This document shows positions 35,259-45,487 of a stretch of DNA of 64,000 nucleotides, in pieces. A model generated the notes under the pieces. That model saw only the letters and a program-made list of their open reading frames with translations. It was not told the origin of the DNA and searched no databases. How positions within the stretch are numbered: position 1 is the stretch's first letter; the number at the start of each line of letters is the position of its first letter. The position numbers and the translations under genes were made by a program. The stretch comes from Paracoccus albus (GTDB lineage Bacteria > Pseudomonadota > Alphaproteobacteria > Rhodobacterales > Rhodobacteraceae): the NCBI RefSeq assembly GCF_027913035.1, contig NZ_CP115775.1, forward strand, positions 310,001 to 374,000, read 5' to 3'.

Positions 35259-37898
35259 TCAGCCGGCATCCTTGTCGGCCGCCGCCTTTTTCGCAGGGGC
35301 TTTCTTTGCCGTGGTTTTCTTGGCGGTCGTTTTCTTTGCCGTCTTTTTGGTGGCCGTCTTCTTTGGCGCGGCCTTCTTGGCGCCCTTTTTCGGTGACTTG
35401 GCTGCTTTGGCTGCAATCAGTTCCAGAGCTTTTTCCACGGTGACGTCAGCCGGCTCCAGATCACGCGGCAGGGTGGCGTTGATCTTTTCCCATTTCACAT
35501 AGGGGCCGTAGCGACCATTCATCACCGCTATCTTACCGCCATCGGGATGGTCTCCCAACTCTTTCAACGGCGCAGCCGCTGTCGCACGACCACGCGTCGG
35601 CTTGGCCGCCAGAACCTCGACCGCGCGGTTCATGCCGATGGTAAACACCTCATCGACGTCAGGCAGGTTGGCATATTTCTTGCCGTGTTTGACATAGGGG
35701 CCATAGCGCCCGATCCCGGCCTCGACCAACTCACCGTCATCTGGGTGGTTGCCGACGGGGCGGGGCAGGGCCAGCAGTTTCAGCGCCTGCTCCAGATCGA
35801 CTGCATTGGCGTCCCAGCCTTTCGGGATACTGGCGCGGGGTGGTTTTGGAATTTCTTCTGTCGCCTCCCCCCGCTGGACATAGGGGCCAAAGCGGCCATT
35901 TTTCAGGCTTATTTCATCGCCCGCATCATGGCCCAGGACCCGGTCGCCAACGGTTTCCTCGCCATCCGGGGCGGAGAGGGGGCGCGTAAACCGGCATTCC
36001 GGATAGCGCGAGCAACCGATGAACGCCCCGCCAGAGCGCGCGGTTTTAAGGTTAAGCCGTCCCTGATGGCAGAGCGGACATTCGCGCGGGTCGCCCCCGT
36101 CTTCGCGGGGTGGGTACAGGTGCGGGGCAAGCGCGTCGTCGATGGATTCCAGCACCTCGCCGATGCGCAGATCGGATGTGCCATCCAGTGCCGCGGTGAA
36201 ATCGCGCCAGAAGCGCCGCAACACTTCCAGATAGGCGCGGTTGCCCGAGGAGATGTCATCGAGTTCCGATTCAAGATTGGCGGTAAAGTCGTAAGAGACA
36301 TAGCGCGGGAAGTATTTCACCAGAAACGCCGTAACCAGCCGGCCCTTATCCTCGGGGATCAGGCGGTTCTTGTCCTTGCGGACGTATTCGCGATCCTGAA
36401 TCGTGGTGACGATGCTGGCATAGGTCGATGGCCGCCCGATGCCCAGTTCCTCCATTTTCTTGACCAGAGTCGCTTCGGTATAGCGCGGCGGGGGCTGGGT
36501 GAAATGCTGGCGGGCGGCGGCGGTTTTGCTGTCATCGACCAGAACGCCTTCTTCGGCGGCGAACGCGGCGATCTTCTTGGCCGGTTCGCCTTCGCTGATC
36601 TGGGGCAAGCGGTTGCTGTCCTCGGAATCGTCGTCGTCGCGGCCCTGATCGTAAACGGCAAGGAAGCCGTCGAACATCATCACCTGACCATTGGCGCGCA
36701 GCCCGACCTGTCCGTCGGCGCTGGCGATTTCGACGGTGGTGCGCTCCATCCGGGCGGCTTCCATCTGGCTGGCCAGCGTCCGCTTCCAGATCAGGTCATA
36801 CAGCGCGCGCTGATCCTTTTCGGAAATACGCAGCTTGTCAGGCGCAACCGACATATCCGTCGGGCGGATACATTCATGCGCTTCCTGCGCATTCTTCGCC
36901 TTGTTCTTGTACATGCGCGGCGATTTCGGCAGGTATTGCTCGCCGAAACGCGATTTGATGACGTCGCGGGCGGACATCACCGCTTCGGGGGCCATGTCGA
37001 TCCCGTCGGTCCGCATATAGGTGATCAGCCCGGCCTCATACAGCCGCTGCGCCGTGGACATGCAGGCCCGCGCGCCGAGGCCCAGCTTGCGCGACGCCTC
37101 TTGCTGAAGGGTCGAGGTCATGAAGGGCGGCCACGGGTTGCGCGTGGCGGGCTTGGCGGTGACGCTGCTGACCGTCAGGTCGCGGGCGTCGATGGCAGAA
37201 AGCGCCAGCCGCGCCTTCTCGGCGGTCGGAATGTCGAAACGTTCAAGCTTGTCCCCGGCAAGGCTTACAAGCTGGGCGTCGTATTCATCGCCCGAAGGTG
37301 TCGCCAGACGCGCGTGGACGGACCAGTATTCGCGGGGCTTGAAGGCCTCGATCTCCATCTCGCGCTCGACGATGAGGCGCAGCGTGACGGATTGCACGCG
37401 CCCGGCCGATTTCGCGCCGGGCAGCTTGCGCCACAGCACCGGAGACAGGTTGAAGCCGACCAGATAATCCAACGCACGCCGCGCAAGATAGGCATCAACC
37501 AGATCGCGGTCGATCTCTCGCGGCTTGGCCATGGCGTCGGTCACGGCATTCTTGGTGATCGCGTTGAAGGTCACGCGGCTGACCGATTTGCCCTTTTTCA
37601 GGGCCGGGGCGAGGGCTTCCAGCAGGTGCCACGAAATCGCCTCGCCCTCGCGGTCGGGGTCGGTGGCGAGGATCAGCGCGTCGTCGCCCGACAGCGCGTC
37701 GCGGATCGCCTTGAGGTGTTTCTTGGAATCCGAGGCCACCTCCCAACGCATATCGAAATCGGCTTCGGGATCGACCGAACCGTCCTTGGGCGGCAAGTCG
37801 CGAACATGCCCGAAGGATGCGAGAACGGTATAGTCGTCGCCCAGATATTTGTTGATCGTCTTGGCTTTGGCCGGCGATTCGACAACGACGACTGGCAT
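35259..37898 (-). CDS. topA: DNA topoisomerase I
   Basis: The 879-aa type IA topoisomerase relaxes negative supercoils. The N-terminal Toprim domain (about 1-120) has the DPDREGE acidic triad, and the active-site tyrosine lies in GLITYMRTDG. One C4 zinc finger (CPLCHQGRL...GCSRYPEC) is followed by three topoisomerase C-terminal repeats with the motif RYGPYVK. The last 45 residues are a KKxxAKK-rich basic tail. The start at 37898 is chosen over an ATG 12 bases earlier because GAGG lies six bases upstream. The order dprA-topA is typical of alphaproteobacteria. Confidence 0.96.
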   Translation of the reverse strand: MPVVVVESPAKAKTINKYLGDDYTVLASFGHVRDLPPKDGSVDPEADFDMRWEVASDSKKHLKAIRDALSGDDALILATDPDREGEAISWHLLEALAPALKKGKSVSRVTFNAITKNAVTDAMAKPREIDRDLVDAYLARRALDYLVGFNLSPVLWRKLPGAKSAGRVQSVTLRLIVEREMEIEAFKPREYWSVHARLATPSGDEYDAQLVSLAGDKLERFDIPTAEKARLALSAIDARDLTVSSVTAKPATRNPWPPFMTSTLQQEASRKLGLGARACMSTAQRLYEAGLITYMRTDGIDMAPEAVMSARDVIKSRFGEQYLPKSPRMYKNKAKNAQEAHECIRPTDMSVAPDKLRISEKDQRALYDLIWKRTLASQMEAARMERTTVEIASADGQVGLRANGQVMMFDGFLAVYDQGRDDDDSEDSNRLPQISEGEPAKKIAAFAAEEGVLVDDSKTAAARQHFTQPPPRYTEATLVKKMEELGIGRPSTYASIVTTIQDREYVRKDKNRLIPEDKGRLVTAFLVKYFPRYVSYDFTANLESELDDISSGNRAYLEVLRRFWRDFTAALDGTSDLRIGEVLESIDDALAPHLYPPREDGGDPRECPLCHQGRLNLKTARSGGAFIGCSRYPECRFTRPLSAPDGEETVGDRVLGHDAGDEISLKNGRFGPYVQRGEATEEIPKPPRASIPKGWDANAVDLEQALKLLALPRPVGNHPDDGELVEAGIGRYGPYVKHGKKYANLPDVDEVFTIGMNRAVEVLAAKPTRGRATAAAPLKELGDHPDGGKIAVMNGRYGPYVKWEKINATLPRDLEPADVTVEKALELIAAKAAKSPKKGAKKAAPKKTATKKTAKKTTAKKTTAKKAPAKKAAADKDAG

Positions 37899-38187
37899 GG
37901 GGAACCTCATGACGGATTTGGGCGGGGAACATGGGGGCGCAATCGGGGCGTGTCAACGGGCCGCTGCTTTTTCCCTCAACCCGCGCCGCTGGTGTGGGGC
38001 AACGATTTGCTGCGCGGTCTGCATGCGATGGACGTCCCCTGAGGGTGAAGCAGGGTCTATGGGTAACGAGACGGCGCAGTCAGGTTGGTCGAGGATTATT
38101 TCCCCGGAAAAGTGAGGGAAATTAAAATATTGCGGAGTTCAGACCAACCGCAGGCCCCGAATGGGCATCGACGTCTAACCTGTTTTG
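37899..38187. other. Intergenic region between dprA and topA
   Basis: No gene, clear terminator or RNA was seen in these 289 bases. Open frames on the plus strand are extensions of the antisense frames over topA and dprA. It should carry a topA promoter. Confidence 0.5.
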
Positions 38188-39393
38188 TTATTGCAGCGAA
38201 ATCCGGCCACCTGCCATGCGGGTCAGTTTTCCCGCCAGTTCAAGCTGAACCAATACCGGCGACAGGATTGACGCCGGAACGCCAAGATCACGGATCAGCG
38301 AATCCTCTTCAATCGGGTTGGGCGATAGATGTGCCAGCACCTGCGATTCCAGCGTTGCGGCGTTTTGGGCTTTGCGAGGCGGTAATGGCAGGGCAGGGGA
38401 ACGGGGCGCAATTGCCGCCATAGCGGAGGTCTCGCGTTGGCGCTGTGCAGGCAAAGGAGTCGTTGCAGCCGTTGACGACAGCTGCGCTGCGCCGGCCTGA
38501 CGTTCGGTCGAGAGTGCCGGTATCGCCTCCAGCACATCGTCGGCATTGCGAACAAGAATGGCGCCGTCGCGAATCAACTGATTGCAACCACCGGCACGAC
38601 CATCCACCGGATGACCGGGAACCGCCAGAACCTCTCTCCCCTGATCAAGCGCATTTCGTGCGGTGATCAGGCTGCCCGATTTCACCGCCGCCTCAATGAT
38701 GACGACGCCCTGCGCCAGTCCGGAAATTATCCGGTTTCGAAGTGGAAAATGCCGCGCGACAGGGGCGACACCAGGCGGCTGTTCAGAGATGAGGCAACCG
38801 CGATCGCAGATTGTCGCGGCGAGGACCTTGTTTTCGACCGGGTAAATCTGATCGATCCCGCCGGCGATGACCGCCACCGTGCCATGTTTAACGCTGGCCT
38901 CATGCGCGGCGGTGTCGATCCCGCGCGCCAGACCGGCGATTACGGTGTTGCCAGCCTCTGCCAAAGCGGATGCCATGCCGCGAGCCATGCGAAGCCCCAG
39001 CGAAGATGCGTTTCGGGCGCCGATGACGGCAATCGTTGGATGCGATAGTGCCGCAGCGTTTCCTTTCACCCACAAGACGGGCGGCGCATCGGGGATTTCA
39101 CGCAGCGCCGCGGGGTATTCGGGCGAATCGCAGCGGATCAGTATGGCGTTGCCTTTGCGACCGGCTTTCAATTCGGCAAGGGCGGCGGCTTCTGTGCAGG
39201 GGCTGTATTCCTTCACCCCGGCCCCACGGGCAATGTCGGGTAACGCGTCCAGGGCGGCGGCGGCGCTGCCATGTTCTGCCACCAGCCTGTGAAATGTCGT
39301 CGGCCCGACACGCCGAGAGCGAATGAGGCGGAGGAAGCTGAGATCATCATCCTTCGCGGTGGGTGGGGTGCGGGGGGAAGTGAAAGAAAACAA
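38188..39393 (-). CDS. dprA: DNA processing protein DprA
   Basis: The 401-aa protein loads RecA on incoming single-stranded DNA in transformation. The N-terminal SAM-like part (about 15-80) is followed by the Rossmann-fold core (about 85-295; IAVIGARNASSLG, GLARGIDTAAHEA, FPLRNRIISGL) and a C-terminal winged helix (about 335-400). A proline/alanine-rich linker joins the last two. It is widespread in non-transformable bacteria too, so it does not show competence. Confidence 0.93.
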   Translation of the reverse strand: MFSFTSPRTPPTAKDDDLSFLRLIRSRRVGPTTFHRLVAEHGSAAAALDALPDIARGAGVKEYSPCTEAAALAELKAGRKGNAILIRCDSPEYPAALREIPDAPPVLWVKGNAAALSHPTIAVIGARNASSLGLRMARGMASALAEAGNTVIAGLARGIDTAAHEASVKHGTVAVIAGGIDQIYPVENKVLAATICDRGCLISEQPPGVAPVARHFPLRNRIISGLAQGVVIIEAAVKSGSLITARNALDQGREVLAVPGHPVDGRAGGCNQLIRDGAILVRNADDVLEAIPALSTERQAGAAQLSSTAATTPLPAQRQRETSAMAAIAPRSPALPLPPRKAQNAATLESQVLAHLSPNPIEEDSLIRDLGVPASILSPVLVQLELAGKLTRMAGGRISLQ

Positions 39394-39493
39394 CCTTGGA
39401 GCCTTTCCGCCTCATTCAAGGTTGTTATCCATGTAAAATGGTTAAATAACTGTTAGTTACGCAGCACTTTGACAATCTGTGTCACCCACCGCA

Positions 39494-40918
39494 TCAAGCG
39501 GCAGCGGACCCGCCGACCGTCAGCCCCCCGATCATCAGGGTAGGAAGGCCAACGCCGACAGGAACCCATTGCCCCTGTTTGCCGCACGTGCCCATACCCG
39601 GATCAAGCGCCATGTCGTTGCCGATCGCACGTATATGCTGAAGCGCCGTCGCACCGTCACCGATGAGGGTGGCGCCCCTTATCGGATCACCGACAACGCC
39701 GTTTTTCACGCGATAGGCTTCGGTGCAGGAGAAAACGAATTTCCCGTTTGTAATATCGACCTGCCCGCCCCCGAAGCCAACGGCATAGATACCGTCTTTC
39801 AGGTCTGACAGGATCGAATCAGGTTTCGAATCGCCGCCCAGCATGAAGGTGTTCGTCATTCGCGGCATCGGCGCATGGGCATAGCTTTCGCGGCGACCGT
39901 TGCCCGTCGGTTCCACGCCCATAAGCCGCGCGTTTTGCCGGTCCTGAAGATAGCCCACCAGAATGCCGTCCTCTATCAGGGTATTCCGACCCGGCGCGCT
40001 GCCCTCATCGTCAACGCTTATCGATCCGCGCCGGTCAGGGATCGTTCCGTCGTCGATAACGGTCACGCCCGGTGCTGCCACGCGCTGACCGAGCAATCCG
40101 GCGAAGGCGGAATGACCCTTGCGGTTAAAATCACCCTCCAGCCCGTGTCCCACGGCTTCGTGCAGCAAAATGCCCGGCCAACCCGGACCCAGCACGATAT
40201 CCATGACGCCAGCAGGCGCGGGTTGAGCGCGCAGATTGACAAGCGCGATGCGCAGCGCCTCGTCTACCTGGGACTGCCAATGTGCGGGCTGAATCAGGCT
40301 GTGAAGCGGGATGCGACCGCCGCCGCCGGTGCCGCCGCTTTCCCGGCGCGCATTGTCTTCGACGATGACTGCGACATTCAGTCGCGCCATCGGACGGATA
40401 TCGGTCACAAGACCGCCCTCGGGACGCAGGATCGCGACCTCTTGCAGGCTGGTTGCCATAGATGCGCTGACCTGAACGACGCGCGGATCCTTTGCCCGCG
40501 CATAGGCGTCGATTTCACGCAACAGGTCGATCCGCGTTGCAATGTCGATGCCTTCCGCGGGATCGACAGGCGCGTAAAGGGGCTTGCCTCCGACTTGCGG
40601 TGGAACCGCCAGCGTGCGCCCACCATTCCCGACAGCAAGCCTGACCGTTTCAGCCGCGCGGCGCAGCGATGGCAGCGTCAATTCGGTTGAATGCGCATAG
40701 CCGGTGACCTCTCCGGCAACGGCGCGCAGCCCGAAACCCTGACTGGCGGTATAGCTGGAGCCGCGCAGCCGGCCATCGTCGAAGATAAGCGTTTCGGCAT
40801 GGGCGCGTTCGACAAAAATCTCGCCATCATCGGCACCGAGGGTCGCGTCGCGAAGCACCGTCAGAGCGGCTTCGCGGTCGAAATCGCCTTCGAACGGGCG
40901 GAAAGGATCATTGGTCAT
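39494..40918 (-). CDS. tldD: Metalloprotease TldD
   Basis: The 474-aa subunit of the TldD/TldE zinc protease has the metal-binding HEAVGH in ILLHEAVGHGLEGDF. The N-terminal PmbA/TldD domain starts with DGEIFVERAHAE, and the protein ends with MIGGLTVGG. The partner TldE is not in the window. Its placement just before the cytochrome oxidase cluster, divergently transcribed, is common in Rhodobacteraceae. Confidence 0.95.
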   Translation of the reverse strand: MTNDPFRPFEGDFDREAALTVLRDATLGADDGEIFVERAHAETLIFDDGRLRGSSYTASQGFGLRAVAGEVTGYAHSTELTLPSLRRAAETVRLAVGNGGRTLAVPPQVGGKPLYAPVDPAEGIDIATRIDLLREIDAYARAKDPRVVQVSASMATSLQEVAILRPEGGLVTDIRPMARLNVAVIVEDNARRESGGTGGGGRIPLHSLIQPAHWQSQVDEALRIALVNLRAQPAPAGVMDIVLGPGWPGILLHEAVGHGLEGDFNRKGHSAFAGLLGQRVAAPGVTVIDDGTIPDRRGSISVDDEGSAPGRNTLIEDGILVGYLQDRQNARLMGVEPTGNGRRESYAHAPMPRMTNTFMLGGDSKPDSILSDLKDGIYAVGFGGGQVDITNGKFVFSCTEAYRVKNGVVGDPIRGATLIGDGATALQHIRAIGNDMALDPGMGTCGKQGQWVPVGVGLPTLMIGGLTVGGSAAA

Positions 40919-41093
40919 GCGCGGTCCGAATTAAGCAGTGGTTTCAATTTTCAAACGTGCCGCCGGTTACCGAGGTGACTTGTCGCAAGGCGGGTTTTAT
41001 GGTTGTAAACAGAAAAAGTTTGACTCGAAAGGGTGGCAGCCGCGCCCCGCTCTCTGGCGTGGTGTGCTGTCGACATAGGCAAGGGATACTCGG

Positions 41094-41990
41094 ATGGTGG
41101 CTCCAGCGATGATGCGCCGCATGTTTGCGGCAGGTATGGGGGCGGCGGCGCTGCTTTCGGCAGGCGTAGTGCGCGCGCAAGAGGCCGCTGGCGATGTGCT
41201 GGGGGATCTTCCCGTCATCGGCAAGCCGGTGCCGCGCGGGCTGGGTTTCCAGCCAGCGTCCAGCCCCGAAGCCCTGGATCAGCAGTGGCTAGACCACTAC
41301 GTTCTGATCATCATCGCGGTTGTGACGGTTTTCGTCTGCGCGCTGCTTCTTTGGTGCATCGTGCGCTACAACCGCCGTGCCAATCCGACCCCGGCACGTT
41401 TCAGCCATAACACGCCGATCGAAATCACATGGACGCTTGTGCCGATCCTGATTCTGATCGCTATCGGTGTATTCTCGCTGCCGATTCTGTTCCGTCAGCT
41501 TGCCATTCCGGAAAATCCCTCTGTGGTGATTAAGGCCATCGGCCATCAATGGTACTGGTCCTATGAATACCCGGAAGAGGGTCTGGTCTTCGACGCCCTC
41601 ATGCTGCCTGAGGAAGATCTGGAGGCAAATGGCTATGCGCCGGACGAATACCTGCTGGCGACGGATAATCCTGTCGTGGTCCCGGTCGGGCAAGAGGTGC
41701 TGATGCAGTTCACCGCGACCGACGTGATCCATTCCTGGACCATCCCCGCCTTTGCCGTGAAACAGGATGCTGTGCCGGGCCGTATTGCGCAGCTGGCCTT
41801 TACCGCTACGCAGGAAGGCGTCTATTTCGGCCAGTGCTCGGAGCTTTGCGGCATTAACCACGCCTATATGCCGATTGTCGTCAAGGCCGTCTCTCCCGAG
41901 ACCTATGCGGCTTGGCTGGAAGGCGCGAAAGTCGAATTCGCTGCTTCGGATCTGGAAACCGCGCAGCCGATTCAGCTGGCGTCGAAGTAA
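41094..41990 (+). CDS. ctaC: Cytochrome c oxidase subunit II
   Basis: The 298-aa subunit of aa3 oxidase accepts electrons from cytochrome c. A signal peptide (about 1-25) is followed by two membrane helices (about 65-85 and 105-125). The periplasmic cupredoxin domain carries the CuA site: histidine in VIHSW and the cluster [12 protein letters not shown] (two Cys, backbone Glu, His, Met). The aromatic stretch [11 protein letters not shown] is the electron entry. AAGGG lies before the ATG. Subunit I is not in the window, as in Paracoccus, where it is encoded elsewhere. It is first in ctaC-ctaB-orf-ctaG-ctaE. Confidence 0.96.
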   Translation: MVAPAMMRRMFAAGMGAAALLSAGVVRAQEAAGDVLGDLPVIGKPVPRGLGFQPASSPEALDQQWLDHYVLIIIAVVTVFVCALLLWCIVRYNRRANPTPARFSHNTPIEITWTLVPILILIAIGVFSLPILFRQLAIPENPSVVIKAIGHQWYWSYEYPEEGLVFDALMLPEEDLEANGYAPDEYLLATDNPVVVPVGQEVLMQFTATDVIHSWTIPAFAVKQDAVPGRIAQLAFTATQEGVYFGQCSELCGINHAYMPIVVKAVSPETYAAWLEGAKVEFAASDLETAQPIQLASK

Positions 41991-41996
41991 GCGCGC

Positions 41997-42911
41997 GTGG
42001 CCGATACAAGCACATATCAGGCGCCAAACGAGGCCGAATTCGGTGACTTTGTCGCGCTGCTGAAGCCGCGCGTCATGTCTCTGGTCGTGTTCACCGCCTT
42101 TGTCGGTCTGATTGTTGCACCTGTCGGGCTTCACCCACTGGTCGCGTTCTGCTCGGTCCTGTTTATTGCGATTGGCGGCGGCGCATCGGGCGCGCTGAAT
42201 ATGTGGTACGACGCCGATGTCGACGCCGTGATGAAACGGACGCAGGGTCGCCCGATTCCGTCGGGCCGTGTCGCGGCGGGCGATGCGCTTGCCATCGGGC
42301 TGGCGCTGTCGGGCATGGCCGTCATGATGCTGGGCCTGTCGGCGAACTGGTTTGCTGCGGGCTTTCTGGCGTTCACGATCTTCTTCTATGCCGTCATCTA
42401 TACGATGTGGCTGAAACGCTCGACCCCGCAGAACATCGTTATCGGTGGCGCTGCCGGTGCGTTCCCGCCCATGATCGGCTGGGCCTGCGCAACAGGCGGC
42501 ATCGCCATCGAGTCGCTTCTTATGTTTGCGCTGATCTTTTTCTGGACGCCGCCCCATTTCTGGGCACTGGCGCTGTTCATGAAGGAAGATTACCACAAGG
42601 CCGGCGTGCCGATGCTGACGGTCACACACGGTCGTACTGTCACGCGTCGACACATCTTCGCCTATACGCTTGTGCTTGCGCCTTTTGCCGTCTGGCTTGG
42701 ACTGACCTCTATCGGCGGGCCCATCTATATGTCGGTGGCCGTTGTATTGAATGCGCTGTTCATCGCGCGCGGCTGGCAGGTCATGCAGCGCACGGATGAA
42801 CAATCTTACCGCGATGGTCACAAGGCAGAGAAAAGCTTCTTCAAGCTGTCGCTCTATTATCTATTCGCACATTTTGCCGCATTGCTGGCGCAGCACTGGG
42901 TGACGCCGTGA
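41997..42911 (+). CDS. ctaB: Protohaem IX farnesyltransferase (haem O synthase)
   Basis: The 304-aa UbiA-family membrane enzyme farnesylates haem b to haem O, a precursor of haem A. About nine hydrophobic segments are present. The two Asp-rich metal-diphosphate motifs are [15 protein letters not shown] and the later [12 protein letters not shown] region. The start is GTG at 41997, six bases after the ctaC stop, with no strong ribosome-binding site, which suggests coupling to ctaC. Its stop overlaps the next start by one base (TGATG). Confidence 0.95.
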   Translation: MADTSTYQAPNEAEFGDFVALLKPRVMSLVVFTAFVGLIVAPVGLHPLVAFCSVLFIAIGGGASGALNMWYDADVDAVMKRTQGRPIPSGRVAAGDALAIGLALSGMAVMMLGLSANWFAAGFLAFTIFFYAVIYTMWLKRSTPQNIVIGGAAGAFPPMIGWACATGGIAIESLLMFALIFFWTPPHFWALALFMKEDYHKAGVPMLTVTHGRTVTRRHIFAYTLVLAPFAVWLGLTSIGGPIYMSVAVVLNALFIARGWQVMQRTDEQSYRDGHKAEKSFFKLSLYYLFAHFAALLAQHWVTP

Positions 42912-43183
42912 TGGCACTACGGACTGAGCATGAGCTTCACTCTCGCCGGAGGTCGCGCAATGTCGGCCTTCTGGTGGTATTGCTGGCCTTCGTTGTGCTG
43001 ATATTCGGGCTTTCGGTCGTGAAGGTCTCAAACGGCAATTCTGCCGCACTTGAAGGCTTCGACCATCAGGTCAGGCCGGCGCTGCTGCCGCGCGAAGATG
43101 GCGTCGAGATTGCGCCAAACGATGATCCCGTCGCGGCGCCCGGCACACCCGCTGCGGATCAAGGTGCGAGGACCGCACCATGA
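42911..43183 (+). CDS. Small membrane protein of the cta cluster
   Basis: The 90-aa protein has a basic N-terminus (HSRRRSRN), one membrane helix (about 18-38) and a periplasmic acidic/Pro/Ala-rich tail. It corresponds by position to the unnamed ORF between ctaB and ctaG in Paracoccus-type clusters and is presumed to help assemble the oxidase. Its start overlaps ctaB by one base, and its stop overlaps ctaG by 4 (ATGA), so all three are coupled. No metal-binding motif is visible. Confidence 0.75.
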   Translation: MALRTEHELHSRRRSRNVGLLVVLLAFVVLIFGLSVVKVSNGNSAALEGFDHQVRPALLPREDGVEIAPNDDPVAAPGTPAADQGARTAP

Positions 43184-43794
43184 GCTTGCTGCCGCGGGAT
43201 AAGAACCTTCGGGTCATGGTTTCCTTGATCGGTGTGGTGCTTGTGATGGGTGCGCTGGCTTGGGCGGCGGTGCCTTTTTATAACTGGTTCTGCAAGGTCA
43301 CGGGCTATGGCGGCACGACGCAGGTCGCCTCGGCAGAGACCGCTTCAGAGCAGGTTGTACTGGATGAAACCGTCACGGTCCGCTTCGACGCCAATACTGA
43401 GACGAACCTGCCCTGGACCTTCCGTCCGTTGCAGACAGAAATGGAAGTGCCGATCGGCGCAAGCGCGATGGCCTTCTATGAAGCGGTCAACAATTCGGAT
43501 CGTCCCATCACCGGTCGCGCCAGCTATAATGTCGCGCCAGAGATTGCGGGCTCTTTCTTCTACAAGATCGACTGCTTCTGCTTTACCGAACAAACCCTTC
43601 AGCCCGGGGAACGGGTCGAGATGCCGGTCAATTTCGAGGTTGATCCGGAAATCGTGACAGATCGCGACGCCTATAAGGTTCGCGACATCACGCTGAGCTA
43701 CACTTTCCACGAATATGATACGCCCGAAACGGCGTCGGCAGCGGGCAGTCAGGCCGCGTTGACGACGGACACGGGTGAGATCAAGATGAACTGA
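43180..43794 (+). CDS. ctaG: Cytochrome c oxidase assembly protein CtaG (Cox11)
   Basis: The 204-aa copper chaperone for CuB of subunit I has a membrane anchor (about 10-32), a further cysteine in [10 protein letters not shown], and an immunoglobulin-like periplasmic domain with the copper-binding pair in [13 protein letters not shown]. Length and motifs match Rhodobacter and Paracoccus Cox11. The ATG overlaps the preceding stop. Confidence 0.95.
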   Translation: MSLLPRDKNLRVMVSLIGVVLVMGALAWAAVPFYNWFCKVTGYGGTTQVASAETASEQVVLDETVTVRFDANTETNLPWTFRPLQTEMEVPIGASAMAFYEAVNNSDRPITGRASYNVAPEIAGSFFYKIDCFCFTEQTLQPGERVEMPVNFEVDPEIVTDRDAYKVRDITLSYTFHEYDTPETASAAGSQAALTTDTGEIKMN

Positions 43795-43814
43795 CGCAAT
43801 AGCGGGGACAGCCA

Positions 43815-44615
43815 ATGGCGCATGCAAAGAACCACGACTACCACATTCTGCCGCCATCGCTGTGGCCGCTCATCACGGCTGTTTCGGTCTTCGTGATGCT
43901 GTTCGGCGCTGTTCTTTGGATGAAAGACAACGGCCCGTGGATGTATCTGATCGGTCTGGTCGGTGTGCTGTACTGCATGTTCGGCTGGTGGGCCGATGTG
44001 GTACATGAGGGCGAGACGGGCGATCACACGAAGGTGGTGCAGATCGGCCTGCGCTATGGCGTGATCCTGTTCATCATGTCCGAGGTGATGTTCTTCGTGG
44101 CCTGGTTCTGGGCCTTCTTCAAGAACGCGCTTTACCCGATGGGACCTGAAAGCCCGATCCGTGACGGTGTCTGGCCGCCGGAGGGTATTCAGACCTTCGA
44201 TCCGTGGCATCTGCCGCTGATCAACACTTTGATCCTGCTGCTGTCCGGCTGTGCCGTGACCTGGGCGCACCATGCACTTGTCCACGACAATGACCGTAAG
44301 TCGGCCATTCAGGGCACCGCCATTGCTGTTGTGCTGGGCGTCTTCTTTACCATTCTGCAAGCCTATGAGTACAGCCACGCAGCCTTCGGCCTGTCTGACA
44401 CGGTCTATGGTGGCGTGTTCTTTATGGCGACGGGCTTTCACGGCTTCCATGTCATCATCGGGACGATCTTCCTGTTTGTTTGCCTGATCCGCCTGATGCG
44501 CGGCCAGATGAGCGATAAGCAGCATGTCGGCTTCGAAGCGGCGGCTTGGTACTGGCACTTCGTCGACGTCGTCTGGCTGTTCCTGTTCTTCGCGATCTAT
44601 ATCTGGGGTCGCTGA
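43815..44615 (+). CDS. ctaE: Cytochrome c oxidase subunit III
   Basis: The 266-aa subunit has seven membrane helices. Family stretches are [16 protein letters not shown], the helix III-IV region with [28 protein letters not shown], and the C-terminal [21 protein letters not shown]. It stabilises proton uptake into subunit I. GGGGACAG is the likely weak ribosome-binding site. A strong terminator follows, so it ends the ctaC-E operon. Confidence 0.96.
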   Translation: MAHAKNHDYHILPPSLWPLITAVSVFVMLFGAVLWMKDNGPWMYLIGLVGVLYCMFGWWADVVHEGETGDHTKVVQIGLRYGVILFIMSEVMFFVAWFWAFFKNALYPMGPESPIRDGVWPPEGIQTFDPWHLPLINTLILLLSGCAVTWAHHALVHDNDRKSAIQGTAIAVVLGVFFTILQAYEYSHAAFGLSDTVYGGVFFMATGFHGFHVIIGTIFLFVCLIRLMRGQMSDKQHVGFEAAAWYWHFVDVVWLFLFFAIYIWGR

Positions 44616-44639
44616 TCCGCATTAGCCTGTCAGATTGAG

Positions 44640-44666
44640 AACGGCGCAGGGGACTGCGCCGTTTTT
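44640..44666 (+). terminator. Rho-independent terminator of the cta operon
   Basis: A perfect 10-bp stem AACGGCGCAG (44640-44649) with CTGCGCCGTT (44654-44663), a GGGA loop and a T5 run lie 25 bases after the ctaE stop. Confidence 0.95.
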
Positions 44667-44797
44667 CGTTGTCAACTGCAACAGGCCGACCCTGCCGCCT
44701 GATGATGCGTTTCGGGCACGCCGCTGGCCTTGTGATGACCTGACCTCTTGGCGCTTGCTGCGCGTTTGGGTAATGGAACAGCCAATATGAGATCATC

Positions 44798-45478
44798 ATG
44801 ACTGCCAGCCGTTCCATCATTCCGCCGCTTCTTTTCGGGGTCGTCATGACGGCTATCCTGATGAGTCTTGGTTTCTGGCAACTGCGCAGGCTGGACGAAA
44901 AGACGACCTTGCTGGCCGAAATCCAATCCGGGATTGATGCTACGCCCGTGCCTCTGCCCGCCGAAATCGACCCGGGCATGAAATATCTGCCTGTGACTGT
45001 CGCGGGCCAGACGACGGGCGAAGAAATTCTGGTTCTGTCAGGCACGAAAGAGCGCGGCGGCGGCTACAACGTCATCTCTGCATTCGAAACGGAGGACGGT
45101 CGGCGCATTCTGCTGGATCGCGGCTATATCGAACAGGACTATCGGCGCACGGCTCGGCCGCCGGTCGCTTTGAGCGTGGCGGGAAACCTGCACTGGCCGC
45201 AGGATAATAACAGTTCGACGCCGGATCCCGATCTGAATGCCGGGATCTGGTTTGCGCGCGATGTGCAGGCGATGGCGAACACGCTGGATACTCAGCCGAT
45301 ATTGGTTGTGGCATCAGAGGTCGAGGGCGAGGCCCAAGGCGTAGACCCGATCCCGGTCGCGATAGAGGGGATACCCAACAGTCACTTGTCATATGCCGTG
45401 CAATGGTTCCTGTTCGCTGCGACTTGCGCAGGGATGACAGCATGGCTCATCTGGCGTATCAGGCGCCGGACATATTAG
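44798..45478 (+). CDS. SURF1 family cytochrome oxidase assembly protein
   Basis: The 226-aa protein has two membrane helices (about 8-26 and 203-220) around a periplasmic domain, with the family GFWQLRRLDEK near the start and GGGYNVISAFE and the terminal YAVQWFLFA. It supplies haem a to subunit I. It starts a new unit after the cta terminator and is followed 9 bases later by thrC. Confidence 0.93.
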   Translation: MTASRSIIPPLLFGVVMTAILMSLGFWQLRRLDEKTTLLAEIQSGIDATPVPLPAEIDPGMKYLPVTVAGQTTGEEILVLSGTKERGGGYNVISAFETEDGRRILLDRGYIEQDYRRTARPPVALSVAGNLHWPQDNNSSTPDPDLNAGIWFARDVQAMANTLDTQPILVVASEVEGEAQGVDPIPVAIEGIPNSHLSYAVQWFLFAATCAGMTAWLIWRIRRRTY

Positions 45479-45487
45479 GGGCAGACG

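Noticed and set aside
35547..38042. An 831-codon open frame on the plus strand opposite topA
   Set aside because: It mirrors topA codon by codon, a common artefact of high GC at third positions. It has no ribosome-binding site or recognisable domain, while topA is complete on the other strand.
38188..39393. A natural-competence locus based on dprA
   Set aside because: dprA next to topA is a general alphaproteobacterial arrangement, and no com genes are present.
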